A stretch of DNA of 64,000 nucleotides from Cerasicoccus frondis (GTDB lineage Bacteria > Verrucomicrobiota > Verrucomicrobiia > Opitutales > Cerasicoccaceae). A program made the position numbers and the translations under genes. Below, in pieces: positions 8,726 through 18,045 of the stretch (position 1 is the first letter of the stretch; the number at the start of each line of letters is the position of its first letter). The notes beneath the pieces were generated by a model. It had not been told where the DNA came from, did no database searches, and saw only the letters and a list, made by a program, of their open reading frames with translations. The DNA is taken from assembly GCA_031296915.1 (NCBI GenBank), contig JAVDPC010000008.1, positions 124,001 to 188,000 on the forward strand, in the 5' to 3' direction.

Positions 8726-11143
8726 TTATGGGCTATATTGAATGGCGTTATCGCCAGCCTTCAGAGGATGCTTTTCTGAGTTCCAAGCAAACTGGCCTTC
8801 GCAATCGGAGGGGATCCAAATGGTTCCGTGGCAGCTGTTTCCTTGGAATTTTAGATTGAGCTTAATCTCTCCCTTGGGGTGTGGCATCTGGGCGCAGATA
8901 TGAGGCAAATCGCCGGGTTGAGGCTTAATGTGAATGGTTTCAAAGCCTATGTTGCCGGGCCTGATCCCGGCTACGCCAGTGATCAGCCAAAACCAAGGGT
9001 GACTGCCCCAAGCATGGCAATCTGATCGGCTTGGTTCAGGACGCTCCCAAGGCGTTTTGGCTCCTGCCTCAAGCATGTCAAGCCACTCTGACAAACCGCT
9101 GAAGAAGAGGTCCGGACGCTTGTATCGGAAGGCTGCTTCGAAGAGGTAATGTCGAAAATAGACGCTCGTTTGGTGCAGCGAAGAGTCTGACGCGAGTGCG
9201 TTCAGCATGCCAGCGGCCTCATTATCAGAAACGATGCCGCACAATAGCGCCAGTGCTTGGCCATGCTGACTGAACGATTGCATGGATTCCTCATCAGCAA
9301 TAAGGCTGCGTTGATCGCACCAGAATCGCTTGCGAATGGTTTCGCCTAGCTGCTTTGTATGCCCTTGCAATGCCTGTACGCGCCATTCATCGCCGACAGC
9401 TTTTTCGAGCTGACTCATGCTCTTGAGCGCCATGAGATAGAGTAGATTGATGACAGATGAGGGCTTGCCGTCGATCGCGCCTGGTGGGTATCCCGTATCC
9501 CAAGTCGAGCACCAGTCGACGAATTGCCAGCACGGAAGTTGGTTGAGCAATTGGTTATCATCTTCATAGGTTCGAAAATGATCCATGATCGCGCGTGCTC
9601 CGTTTAGTTTGGATCGTACGAAATTTACGTCCCCCCGCCATTTCAAGTGGTCGTGCAATAACAGTATCCAGATTAGGCTGAACGGTGGAATGATTTGATC
9701 CATTCGAGCGGGGTATCGGGATGCAGTCCAGAATCCATTTTGTCGAGATCGGGACCAATCAAACAGATCCAAACTTCGTTTTTGCAACCGGCTATCTTGG
9801 GTGGTTGCGTAGAGGCAAAGAGCTTGGATGCGAGTATCTCCTAAATACATCAATTGCTCATAGTATGGGCAGTCGACAAACGTTTCGTGGGCGCAGCTTT
9901 CCAGACCGCGTTGACATAGTTCAGATAGGTGGGCAAAGGGAAAGCCATTGCCTGAAATAGCAGCGTGGAAGGTGAGGGGGTATCCTGTTTCTAAAACATG
10001 CCAGTCTTCGAGGGTGAGGGCAGTATTGCCGGTCTTGATGCGCAGAAGCAGGAATCGTCCGGACCGCCACCAGTAATTCCGCCAACGGCAATTTTCTTTT
10101 CCATCCGCGATTACGGTATCTCCAAAGCCCTTGTAGTATTTACCCGCATAGGCGTTGCGTGTTCCTTTTCGTGGCTGTGTATCGCTGTTTTCTCCCCACT
10201 TTTCTTCGAACAATGATTCTGCCCACTCTACGGTTAGTCCGGAATCGCGACCCCCTGAAAACGCGAGTGCGGGATAGCCGCAGTAGTAATCTTCTAAGTC
10301 CCATAATACCGCAATGTGTTTGTGTGGTGGGATGGAGATCGCATGCTGCTTGGTCATTAGCTTCTGCCAGTCCTCAAGCTCGTGACTTCGGCAATGTTCG
10401 TGGGCGATGTGGATTACTTGTCCTGGCTTGGCAACGTCATCTAGAAGTGCACATATGCGACCTCCGCGCCTTGCAATGTTCTTTTGTAGTGGCAGGTTGG
10501 CAGGATGAAACTGCCGGGCTACCATGCGCATGCCATAGCGTGCGCACCAATCTCCGAGAGGGGCTTCTGAGATGATGGCCTCTGTGAGGTTAATGCTGTT
10601 TGAAGGTAGCGCTCTCATATCGAAAACCGATGCGCTACCAATGTAGTGCGCTCCAGGTAGACCACGATCCGTGGCAAACTCCATGCATTCGATAACTTCG
10701 ACCGTCCAACACGCCTTACCCGTGTCTAGTTGCGGGGCATGTTTGCCTTCACACGCGAAAATGAAAGCTGGCTCGCGCGCAAGGTGGGCTAGGGGAGCAT
10801 GTTCACCTAGACTCCATACCCACGCTTCGAATTCTACTCTGCCTTTGGGTAATGCTACTTCCAAGCTAGTAAAGCTCCAGTGCTGTAGATCGCCGGCATC
10901 TGGGCCGCGACAGATTAGTTCTCCGTTGATGCTCAGCTCATATCGTTGATCACCACTTACGTGGATGCGAATGACTTCTCCCTCGCTTTGGAATGTATGC
11001 CGAAATCTCAGCACTTCGGGCGCGGCGGTAATGGCTGACGAAGTTATCCAGCATGCTTGCTCAATGGGATATTGAATGTGGATGCCCGATGCATCGGTAT
11101 TTTGAATCGGCAGGTATAGTGGGGTGACTTGGATATTGCTCAT
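8726..11143 (-). CDS. GH78-like alpha-L-rhamnosidase family protein
   Basis: 805 residues without a signal peptide, so probably cytoplasmic. N-terminal beta-sandwich modules (about 1-350) are followed by a six-hairpin (alpha/alpha)6 domain. The hallmark of the bacterial rhamnosidase family is a Cys-Pro rich loop before a GDTR/GD motif, seen here as FVDCPYYEQLMYLGDTRIQAL; the usual WTGD is LGDT. A C-terminal beta domain follows (HAWGSHPWFWLITGVAGIRP...). The family removes terminal L-rhamnose, or related deoxysugars, from oligosaccharides. It is transcribed divergently from the alpha/beta hydrolase at 11484 across a 340-bp region holding three related decamer motifs. Exact glycosidic specificity is uncertain. 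Confidence 0.85.
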   Translation of the reverse strand: MSNIQVTPLYLPIQNTDASGIHIQYPIEQACWITSSAITAAPEVLRFRHTFQSEGEVIRIHVSGDQRYELSINGELICRGPDAGDLQHWSFTSLEVALPKGRVEFEAWVWSLGEHAPLAHLAREPAFIFACEGKHAPQLDTGKACWTVEVIECMEFATDRGLPGAHYIGSASVFDMRALPSNSINLTEAIISEAPLGDWCARYGMRMVARQFHPANLPLQKNIARRGGRICALLDDVAKPGQVIHIAHEHCRSHELEDWQKLMTKQHAISIPPHKHIAVLWDLEDYYCGYPALAFSGGRDSGLTVEWAESLFEEKWGENSDTQPRKGTRNAYAGKYYKGFGDTVIADGKENCRWRNYWWRSGRFLLLRIKTGNTALTLEDWHVLETGYPLTFHAAISGNGFPFAHLSELCQRGLESCAHETFVDCPYYEQLMYLGDTRIQALCLYATTQDSRLQKRSLDLFDWSRSRQNGFWTASRYPARMDQIIPPFSLIWILLLHDHLKWRGDVNFVRSKLNGARAIMDHFRTYEDDNQLLNQLPCWQFVDWCSTWDTGYPPGAIDGKPSSVINLLYLMALKSMSQLEKAVGDEWRVQALQGHTKQLGETIRKRFWCDQRSLIADEESMQSFSQHGQALALLCGIVSDNEAAGMLNALASDSSLHQTSVYFRHYLFEAAFRYKRPDLFFSGLSEWLDMLEAGAKTPWERPEPSRSDCHAWGSHPWFWLITGVAGIRPGNIGFETIHIKPQPGDLPHICAQMPHPKGEIKLNLKFQGNSCHGTIWIPSDCEGQFAWNSEKHPLKAGDNAIQYSP

Positions 11144-11483
11144 GGGATGTTCGGCTAATGTCTCGGTCGTAATTCATGGCATACGTGAAAAGCCGATCCG
11201 ATAGAATACATTGTTTGTTCAAGCATTTAAGCGGGTGCGATTTTCGAGATATAGACCATGCAGTAGGCCTTCGCTGTGCGACCTGCTTGAGTCAATTGTT
11301 TGAGCATCGTGGCGGGTTGCGCGGAGAAGTTAGCTGATTGAATGGTATGCTGCTCACAGGAAATTATCCAGTCACTTAAGGGGCTTTCGCTGGTTTAACT
11401 TTTGTTTGCTTTTCGCTTATTTCAGTGAACTGTTATGGTGTGCGCCCAAGACGCTGTTACGTCGATTAGGAGAGAATCTATTC
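11144..11483. promoter_or_regulatory. divergent intergenic region with TGCTTGAGCA-like motifs
   Basis: No gene seen. The region separates the GH78-like gene (minus) from the hydrolase (plus) and holds TGTTCAAGCA (11216-11225), TGCTTGAGTCA (11284-11294) and TGTTTGAGCA (11297-11306). These are one- or two-mismatch variants of the palindrome core at 3890-3899. A Shine-Dalgarno-like TAGGAGAG sits at 11467-11474, just before the ATG at 11484. Confidence 0.4.
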
Positions 11484-12425
11484 ATGAAGCCCCAGACTAC
11501 TGAACTTTCTTTTAACCCGGAACATCAGGCTAGTCGTCGACGCGAGCTTTATGGGCTGCTGGGGGATCTGCCACCTCGCAGTAGACAAGTTAGTGGAAAG
11601 CAAATTGCTGTTGAATCGACCAGTGCTTACACGCTGGAATCCCTGATCTTGGACTTGAATGGAGAGGAACTGGTCCCGGCATATTTTGCGTTGCCACGTG
11701 GTCATACTAGCCCTTGTCCAGTGGTGCTTTACAACCATGCGCATGGCGGAGATTATACGCTTGGGAAGGATGAGCTGCGCTGCTCAAGAAAGGAGCTTAT
11801 GCCGAAGCCGTATCTCGATGATTTAATTGAGCATGGCTTTGCCGTGCTTTGTATTGATCATTGGTTGTTTGGCGAGCGAAGTGGGCGTGATGAGCTAGAC
11901 TTCTGTAAAGAGATGCTGTGGCGGGGGCGTACTCCGTGGGGGATGATGGTGTATGATAGCATCAAGGCGCTGGATTATCTCGAAATGCGACCAGAAATTG
12001 ATTCGAAACGGATTGGTGCTCTGGGCTTATCGATGGGAAGCACGATGACTTGGTGGCTCGCAGCTTTGGATGGGCGCATAAAGGCAGGAGCGGACCTGTG
12101 TTGTTTGACGGACTTCGATTCGTTGCTGGCTGAAGACGGTCTCTGTGAGCATAGCCTCTACTACTATGTGCCCGGATTACTAAAGCATTTTAGCACGGCA
12201 GATATCTGTGCGCTTGCCGCGCCGCGTGCGCGACTGGCATTAGCTGGAAGCTTCGATCCTTTAACTCCAGTGGCTGGTTTGAAGCGGATAGATGAGGCCT
12301 TATCAAAGCTTTATGCCAAAGCGAATTATCCTGATCACTGGCGTTTGGAGATATTCCCGCAAGGGCATCAGGAGTCTCAGGGGATGCGTGATGCGGCTAT
12401 AGGTTTTCTATTGCGCTATTTGTAG
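11484..12425 (+). CDS. alpha/beta hydrolase (dienelactone hydrolase/acetyl xylan esterase-like)
   Basis: 313 residues from the ATG at 11484, chosen over the upstream ATG at 11406 because TAGGAGAG lies 9 nt before it and the upstream extension is not conserved-looking. No signal peptide. The fold is a single alpha/beta hydrolase: HAHGGDY-type oxyanion region, nucleophile elbow GLS183MGS, an acid residue near GSFDPLTP and a terminal His in FPQGHQES. Such enzymes cleave acetyl or other small acyl esters. Its position divergent from a cytoplasmic rhamnosidase suggests de-acylation of imported oligosaccharides. It ends 31 bp before the convergent histidine kinase gene. Confidence 0.85.
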   Translation: MKPQTTELSFNPEHQASRRRELYGLLGDLPPRSRQVSGKQIAVESTSAYTLESLILDLNGEELVPAYFALPRGHTSPCPVVLYNHAHGGDYTLGKDELRCSRKELMPKPYLDDLIEHGFAVLCIDHWLFGERSGRDELDFCKEMLWRGRTPWGMMVYDSIKALDYLEMRPEIDSKRIGALGLSMGSTMTWWLAALDGRIKAGADLCCLTDFDSLLAEDGLCEHSLYYYVPGLLKHFSTADICALAAPRARLALAGSFDPLTPVAGLKRIDEALSKLYAKANYPDHWRLEIFPQGHQESQGMRDAAIGFLLRYL

Positions 12426-12455
12426 AGTCCACTGCTGGCTCGGGTGAGACCATAT

Positions 12456-13745
12456 CTAATATGGAATTTCTATCGTGACGCTTAATCCGCCGGCCCGTGC
12501 GTTCTCCAGCAACAGGCGACCGCCATGCAGGCGAACGACCCGTTCGACAATTGTCAGGCCAAGTCCGGCTCCGCGCTCGGTCCGTGAAACGTCTTCGCGT
12601 GCGAATGGCTTCGTCAACTCGGTCGGGATGGTCGATTGAATGCCTGGCCCACCGTCAGAAACAATGATTTGGACGTTGTCGGAATTGCGGCGAGTTTGTA
12701 CGCGGACTGGGCTTTCGCCATAGCGAATCGCGTTATCAATGAGGTTATCTATCGCGCGTCGAATTGAATGCTTTCGAAAAATGAATGGCTCTAGTTGGCC
12801 CAAATTTACTTCAACGAGATGGCCCCGAGTGGCAAAGCGCTGAGTGCAATCTTCAACGAGGGCATTGAGGTCGTTTACCTCGGGCGTCTCTTCGCTGCCG
12901 TCACGAGCATAGTCAAGGAATTGCCCCAGTATGGCGTCGATATCGTCGATGTCTTGGATCATCGCAGGGTCGGTGTGACTGCCATCCAATTCCATTGCGA
13001 TGCGAAGGCGGGTGAGTGGCGTCCGAAGGTCATGTGAAATACCCGCTAGCATAAGGCGGCGGTCCGCTTCGAGCTTCATCAAATCACGCGACATTTGATT
13101 GAAGCCTTCGCAGAGTGCGCGAACTTCCTCCGGCCCGCTCACATCCAGTATCTCAGGAGGCTCACCGTGGCCAATTTTTCTGGCAGCCTCTGTCAGGTAG
13201 CGCAGTTTTCTGGTCAGCTGAAATACAATTAGGTAGGCGCCACCGACAGCTAATGCTATTTTCAGCCATAAAAACCAGGCTTTTGCATTGGAGACAGTCT
13301 CAGTGGGGCTCAAGGGGAACTTGAGCCAATATAATTCATCGTTCGCCGGAAAACGCAGCCAGCTCGTGGCGCTATTCTTTTCGCGCAGTGAGAGCGCCAA
13401 TGGTCCCAAGCGTTCCTGTAGACTTTGACTTAAATCACCCGGTAGGTCATCTGGTTCATGCGGAACTAATTCCGGTCGATCTACGGAGTCAGGAATGATT
13501 TCAATCACGCCGAAGTGCGGTAACTTAAGCAAGTGTGTGCTCGCGTTTGGGGTATCAGATGGTTGCGACAGGATGAGCGCCTGGGCCATTGCAACCATGT
13601 CAATGATGGGGCGTTCGAACGCGGGCTTGACTTGAGTTTCTATCAGGTAACCTGCCGTTGCATACCAGAGGGCCTGCACGATTAAAATAATTGCAACGAG
13701 GTAAATCGCCGTACGGCCAAGAAGGGTGTTCCAGACTGTCTTCAT
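12456..13745 (-). CDS. EnvZ-type sensor histidine kinase
   Basis: 429 residues. Transmembrane segments lie at about 12-32 and 157-176 and flank a periplasmic sensor region of about 120 residues. A HAMP linker (about 177-228) leads to a HisKA domain with the phosphorylated H238 in GISHDLRTPLTRLR. The HATPase domain has N box DNLIDNAIRYGE, G1 DGGPGI and G2 GAGLGL. Its start overlaps the stop of the response regulator by 4 bp (ATGA), so the two form an operon. It would sense an envelope signal and phosphorylate the partner regulator. The HDLRTPLTRLR signature is typical of the OmpR/EnvZ class. Confidence 0.95.
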   Translation of the reverse strand: MKTVWNTLLGRTAIYLVAIILIVQALWYATAGYLIETQVKPAFERPIIDMVAMAQALILSQPSDTPNASTHLLKLPHFGVIEIIPDSVDRPELVPHEPDDLPGDLSQSLQERLGPLALSLREKNSATSWLRFPANDELYWLKFPLSPTETVSNAKAWFLWLKIALAVGGAYLIVFQLTRKLRYLTEAARKIGHGEPPEILDVSGPEEVRALCEGFNQMSRDLMKLEADRRLMLAGISHDLRTPLTRLRIAMELDGSHTDPAMIQDIDDIDAILGQFLDYARDGSEETPEVNDLNALVEDCTQRFATRGHLVEVNLGQLEPFIFRKHSIRRAIDNLIDNAIRYGESPVRVQTRRNSDNVQIIVSDGGPGIQSTIPTELTKPFAREDVSRTERGAGLGLTIVERVVRLHGGRLLLENARAGGLSVTIEIPY

Positions 13746-14467
13746 GATGCTAAGGAACTGTCTGGCACAAAGACATAACCAAAGCCCCAGACTGTTTGGA
13801 TGTAGCGTGGTTTGGACGTGTCCTCTTCGATCAGTCGTCGCAAGCGAGAGATTTGTACATCCATGCTGCGATCATACACACCGTGTTCTTTCCCGCGTGA
13901 GAGGTCCATGAGCTTATCTCGTGAGAGCGGTATCTGGGGATGCTTTGCAAGGGCTTCCAGCACCGCAAACTCTCCAGTTGTCATCAGAAGGATTTCCCCA
14001 GACCGGCTGAGTTCTCGGGTGCTCAGGTTTAATTCGAATCCACCGAAACGAATAACCTTAGGCACAGGCGATGGCGCTCCGCATACTGGCATTGGTTGTC
14101 TGCGGCGAAGCACGGCATTGATGCGGGCGACTAATTCACGGGGACTGAATGGCTTCGATACGTAGTCGTCTGCGCCGATTTCTAACCCTACGACTCGGTC
14201 TATTTCATCTCCTTTCGCGGTGAGTATGATAATCGGCACATCCTCACCCCTTCCACGCAGTCGCCGACAAATTGAAAGGCCATCTTCGCCCGGTAGCATT
14301 AAGTCGAGGATCATCAATTTTATAGGATGTGCCGCCAGAGTTTCATCCAGACGTCGGCCATTGGCCAGAGTTAGGACTGAAAATCCCTGCTCCTTTAAAT
14401 AACGCTCCAAGAGCGTTCTTGTCCGATCGTCATCTTCTACGAGGAGTATGTTATTGGGCGCCGCCAT
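13742..14467 (-). CDS. OmpR-family response regulator
   Basis: 241 residues. The receiver domain (about 5-120) has acidic pocket EDDD, phospho-acceptor D55 in LDLMLPGEDG, T83 and K105 in YVSKPF. A winged-helix DNA-binding domain follows (about 135-235; REL...TTGEFAVLEAL, RSMDVQISRLRRLIE, VWGFGYVF). First gene of a two-gene operon with the kinase. It faces the beta-barrel gene at 14614, and the space between holds a 53-bp element with OmpR-like half-sites at 10-bp spacing. A second copy lies upstream of the lipoprotein/LpxR operon, which suggests that this regulator controls itself and those envelope genes. Confidence 0.95.
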   Translation of the reverse strand: MAAPNNILLVEDDDRTRTLLERYLKEQGFSVLTLANGRRLDETLAAHPIKLMILDLMLPGEDGLSICRRLRGRGEDVPIIILTAKGDEIDRVVGLEIGADDYVSKPFSPRELVARINAVLRRRQPMPVCGAPSPVPKVIRFGGFELNLSTRELSRSGEILLMTTGEFAVLEALAKHPQIPLSRDKLMDLSRGKEHGVYDRSMDVQISRLRRLIEEDTSKPRYIQTVWGFGYVFVPDSSLAS

Positions 14468-14517
14468 AATGATCTCTCAAAGACTATACTGAACGAGTCT
14501 GTTGAGTAGAGTCTGTA

Positions 14518-14570
14518 ATTTGTAACAATATGTTTCCAATAGCAGCTTTGGAAACAATCTTTTGTACTCT
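14518..14570 (+). promoter_or_regulatory. OmpR-box-like element, copy A
   Basis: 53-bp element matching the reverse complement of 18046-18098 at 42 of 53 positions without gaps. GNNNC half-sites occur at 14522 (GTAAC), 14532 (GTTTC) and 14542 (GCAGC), at exact 10-bp steps, then at 14551 (GAAAC). GNNNC in 10-bp half-sites is the known E. coli OmpR box pattern. Middle bases differ between copies while G and C are kept. It sits between the response regulator operon and the beta-barrel gene. Confidence 0.65.
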
Positions 14571-14613
14571 TGGCAGCGACACTGGCATCGGAACATTGAA
14601 TGAATGTGGGCAC

Positions 14614-15630
14614 ATGAACCACTCAATCATATCTAATACCCGTGGCGTGGCGTCGCATCCCATGGAACATTGCCTTATTTATGCCGGACTCGTTCTGAGT
14701 TTCGGTTTCCTTACACCGGAGGCAGCCGCTCAAGTAACACCTTATCAATCGGCCGAAAGCATGGTCGTCGTGGATGAGTCGGGTGATGCATATGAAGTGG
14801 TAGAGGAATCGACCAAATCCGAAAAATCATTTTCGGTAAGCGACATTGTCGCTTCGTATTCGTTTTCAAGCGATGCCGACGTCGAGAATGGCGGAAAGCT
14901 CGGCTCAGTTGAAGTGCAACACTTCGACGCCCAAATAGGAATTTCCCTTCCATCGCCAGAAAGCTGGCATTTTTCCACCGAACTTTATTATTCACGCGAT
15001 GAACTCAAGCTCACTGGCACAGTTCCCTTACCCGACCACCTTCAGTCTCTGGGTTTTAATTTTATGGCAGTGAAAAATCTGAAGGAAGTATTTGGCGAAG
15101 GGTGGACAGCAGCGCTAATCCTGAACCCCAGCTTTTCATCGGACTCTGGGAATTTTTCGGGTGAGAGCTTTATCTTCTCGGCAGTTGCGACTATCGGGCA
15201 ACAGGTGAACCCCGACCTTTCCTGGCAATTGGGCATTATGGCAGCAACGGAAGGGACCGACCTCGTGCTACCCGTGATTGCTGTTCGCTGGGAGTTCGTG
15301 CGCGACTGGAGTCTCTTGGTTGGATATCCCGTGACTGGTATTTCTTATGAGTTAACTGAAGACTTGAGCTTGACCGGCGGCGCGATTTTTCATGCCGGTG
15401 GAACTTACCACGTAACCGAAGCTCCAGTGCGAAATCTGAATGATACGTATCTGGAGTATCAAGAGATACGCGTGGGTCTGCGGGTGGATTACAAGGTATA
15501 CCAAAACCTCTATTTGCAAGCCGACGGGGGCATGGCAATCGAAAGAAACTTCGATTATTACGACAGAGGCTATGAGCTGGATGGAGACTCTGCAGCATAC
15601 GGTCGTATTAGCATTCGCTACAGTTTCTAA
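14614..15630 (+). CDS. predicted outer-membrane beta-barrel protein (DUF6268-like)
   Basis: 338 residues from the ATG at 14614. An ATG at 14530 lies inside the putative operator and is rejected; an ATG at 14662 remains possible. A signal peptide (about LIYAGLVLSFGFLTPEAAA) precedes an acidic linker and a long series of alternating amphipathic strands. The C-terminus is an aromatic strand ending IRYSF, the usual outer-membrane assembly signal. No enzymatic motif is visible. It resembles the DUF6268 family of uncharacterised barrels. The gene is divergent from the two-component operon and preceded by the OmpR-box-like element, so osmotic or envelope-stress control is inferred. Confidence 0.75.
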   Translation: MNHSIISNTRGVASHPMEHCLIYAGLVLSFGFLTPEAAAQVTPYQSAESMVVVDESGDAYEVVEESTKSEKSFSVSDIVASYSFSSDADVENGGKLGSVEVQHFDAQIGISLPSPESWHFSTELYYSRDELKLTGTVPLPDHLQSLGFNFMAVKNLKEVFGEGWTAALILNPSFSSDSGNFSGESFIFSAVATIGQQVNPDLSWQLGIMAATEGTDLVLPVIAVRWEFVRDWSLLVGYPVTGISYELTEDLSLTGGAIFHAGGTYHVTEAPVRNLNDTYLEYQEIRVGLRVDYKVYQNLYLQADGGMAIERNFDYYDRGYELDGDSAAYGRISIRYSF

Positions 15631-15711
15631 CTTGGATATTGAGGTTCTCTTGAGGGCGAATCTGTTCAACCAGGAGAAGCTCGGTTAGACTGCTTCAAAC
15701 TCTATAAACTG

Positions 15712-16785
15712 CTAGAATTCGAAGCTGGCGGTTATGTTTCCGAACCATTGGGGCGCGTCTTGGTGCTTAAATTCGCGGGATCGCAGTGTAATCAAATACT
15801 TTAGAGAAAAGTTGTTGTATGAAAGACCCGCGCCGCCATGAAACTCACCCACTAGATATTCTTTATCCACGCTGGGACTAGACTTAAACGTATTGCCGTC
15901 CAGGAACAGATTGCGGGCAATCGCACGGCCATCGAAGCCAAGTATTCCGTAGATGCTGAAACTGCCCGAAGCTGAGTCTTCATCACGCAGGGCTTCACCC
16001 AGGGAACGACCAGCGCCAATGCTTTCGATGGGGAGTGTGTCGGGTAAATTATAGCCAAATCGAAGCGTTCCAGTCGCATTTATATAATCGTATACCGTGC
16101 CGACTACGAGCCCTGGTCCTGTCGATAAATCCCAGTCAAAGTTTTCGCTAATCTTCCCATTCCAAAGCCAACGTTTCTGATAAGACAGAACAAAGGCCAG
16201 CTCGTTCGAAAGCTGAGAGTCCCAGCCCATTGGGTCTGTGGTCGCCAATAGATCATGAACCAGCTTTTGTGTTTCCTCAGCTTGGGATGCGGGGCCGACC
16301 ATGCCGATGTTTAGCTGCAAGATATCGACCGTATCATCATTGTAACGCCCGATCCCAGCGCCTCCATAAAGCCAGCCCGCATAAGGGCGGTCATTCGGGT
16401 CGGGCGTAACGAGAGAGGTATTGGATGGAGTGAACATTGACTGGCCCATCAAAAAGCGTGCGCGGTAAACATCACCTTCCGATTCGCGCCCGGGGAAAAG
16501 CGATGTGATCAAGCTTACTCCTTTGGGCAGTTTGCCATTGGTTTTCAAGTCACCGCTGACCCAAGACAACTGAAGTCCATTCGTGTAGTCTCGATCAGTG
16601 CCTCCACCGAAGAAGTCATTCTCCCACTGAAGTGTTAGACTACCGTGCAGAAGTGGGTTTTGCTGCTGCGCGGAAGGAGGCTGGGTGCCGGCTAGGGTTG
16701 CCGTGCAAGTTAAGATATTCGCCAGCATCATCAGGCTATAAGTTCTCATCGCAATGTAGTTGCTCGTTTCATCAGGCATTTTCAT
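15712..16785 (-). CDS. LpxR-like lipid A deacylase (DUF2219 family)
   Basis: 357 residues, outer-membrane beta-barrel. The family hallmark near the mature N-terminus is ENDFFGGGTDRDYTNG; the Asn-Asp pair belongs to the catalytic site of LpxR. RPYAGWLYGG further on is also typical of the family. LpxR removes the 3'-acyloxyacyl chain of lipid A. The protein ends in ITASFEF, a terminal aromatic strand. A start at 16749 would give a more compact signal peptide (MRTYSLMMLANILTC...); 16785 leaves a 17-bp gap to the upstream lipoprotein gene and is kept. It is the second gene of an operon with the metallo-beta-lactamase-fold lipoprotein. Confidence 0.85.
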   Translation of the reverse strand: MKMPDETSNYIAMRTYSLMMLANILTCTATLAGTQPPSAQQQNPLLHGSLTLQWENDFFGGGTDRDYTNGLQLSWVSGDLKTNGKLPKGVSLITSLFPGRESEGDVYRARFLMGQSMFTPSNTSLVTPDPNDRPYAGWLYGGAGIGRYNDDTVDILQLNIGMVGPASQAEETQKLVHDLLATTDPMGWDSQLSNELAFVLSYQKRWLWNGKISENFDWDLSTGPGLVVGTVYDYINATGTLRFGYNLPDTLPIESIGAGRSLGEALRDEDSASGSFSIYGILGFDGRAIARNLFLDGNTFKSSPSVDKEYLVGEFHGGAGLSYNNFSLKYLITLRSREFKHQDAPQWFGNITASFEF

Positions 16786-16802
16786 TTGTTTGCCGCGATT
16801 GA

Positions 16803-17876
16803 TTAGTCTCGTCCGTATATCTGAGTTTCGCCCTCTTGAAGCGTGATAAACTCGCCTTCAGGAATGCCCGCGCTAGTTATGACGGCCTCCAAGTCGAGTA
16901 GGGGTTGGTCGATGGATTCTCCAGAAAGTTGGAACGTTCCGAAATGCATTCCCACGCTTTGCTTTGCCCCGAGGTCGCGATGAGCAATCACGGCTTCATT
17001 TGGGTTCATGTGTATCGCCCGCATGAACCATTCAGGCTCATAGGACCCGATCCCAAGCAGCGCCAAATCTAGGGGGCCTAGACGACGATTGATCTCCTTG
17101 AAATGAGTGGAGTATCCCGTGTCGCCACCGAAGTATATTTTTCGCTCACCGGCGGTTATCATGTAACTTCCCCAGAGGGAATGTTGGCGATCGCATATGC
17201 CTCGATTCGATTGATGCTGTGCCGGGGTAAAGGTAACCACGAAGCCAGGTCTGATTTCAATCGCCTCCCACCAATCGAGTTCAACTATATCCGTGTAGCC
17301 TATTGATCGGACCAACTCATAGTCACCGATAGGAACAAAGATTTTCGGCGAAAATTTTTCATTGAGCTGCTTCAGCGTTTCCAGATCCAGGTGATCATAG
17401 TGGTTGTGACTTATTAGGATTATATCAATCTCGGGCAGATCATTTAAGCCAATGCCTGGATCTCTAACGCGTGCGGGCCCAGCCCAGCTAACCGGGCTTG
17501 CTCGTTTTGACCAAACCGGGTCGGTAAGAATGTTGATGCCACCGATTTGGATGAGGAAGGTCGCATGGTTTACAAAGGTTAATGCGATCTCTTGTTCACC
17601 CAGTTGCACTGGCAACTCAGGCTCCGACGTATTCTCAACCCACTTCGGCCACTCGGCGCGCTCATCCCCAATCATTCTAAATGCATCTCGAAACTTGGGA
17701 AGGGACGTTGCAGGCAGGTTTGGATTAAAAAATGTTTCTCCGTTGTAGTGGTCCGACGGAGCCAATTGATCTTTCCGTCCGCCGCTTCGATCTGAGCAGC
17801 AAGAAACAGCGCCTAGAAGTGTGAGTATTGTCACAGTTAAACGAAACGTTTTGGATTTAAATATCTTAGCCAGCAC
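16803..17876 (-). CDS. metallo-beta-lactamase-fold lipoprotein, NAPE-PLD-like
   Basis: 357 residues. A lipoprotein-like signal ends in LGAVSC; the lipobox is slightly atypical. The domain has the metal motif SHNHYDHLD (HxHxDH), preceded by TDPVWSKRASPVSWAGP and followed by QHQSNRG and GGDTGYSTHF. These features match the UlaG/NAPE-hydrolysing phospholipase D branch rather than true beta-lactamases. A phospholipid or N-acyl-lipid substrate is inferred from family and from the adjacent LpxR gene. First gene of the operon; 170 bp upstream lies copy B of the OmpR-box-like element. Confidence 0.85.
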   Translation of the reverse strand: MLAKIFKSKTFRLTVTILTLLGAVSCCSDRSGGRKDQLAPSDHYNGETFFNPNLPATSLPKFRDAFRMIGDERAEWPKWVENTSEPELPVQLGEQEIALTFVNHATFLIQIGGINILTDPVWSKRASPVSWAGPARVRDPGIGLNDLPEIDIILISHNHYDHLDLETLKQLNEKFSPKIFVPIGDYELVRSIGYTDIVELDWWEAIEIRPGFVVTFTPAQHQSNRGICDRQHSLWGSYMITAGERKIYFGGDTGYSTHFKEINRRLGPLDLALLGIGSYEPEWFMRAIHMNPNEAVIAHRDLGAKQSVGMHFGTFQLSGESIDQPLLDLEAVITSAGIPEGEFITLQEGETQIYGRD

Positions 17877-18045
17877 TTGGTTTTTAGCTTCAGGTTGTCG
17901 GTGAGTAAGGCGTCCTGCATGGCGTCGGCTTCATGCTCGTCGCAGTGGGGGCTTGTGTAGAAAGCTTCCTTTTTCAAACCCCCTGAGTACGGCCTGCGCT
18001 CAGACCAAGTAATCCTTCTGGTCCGACCAATTGATGTCGCTCGCT

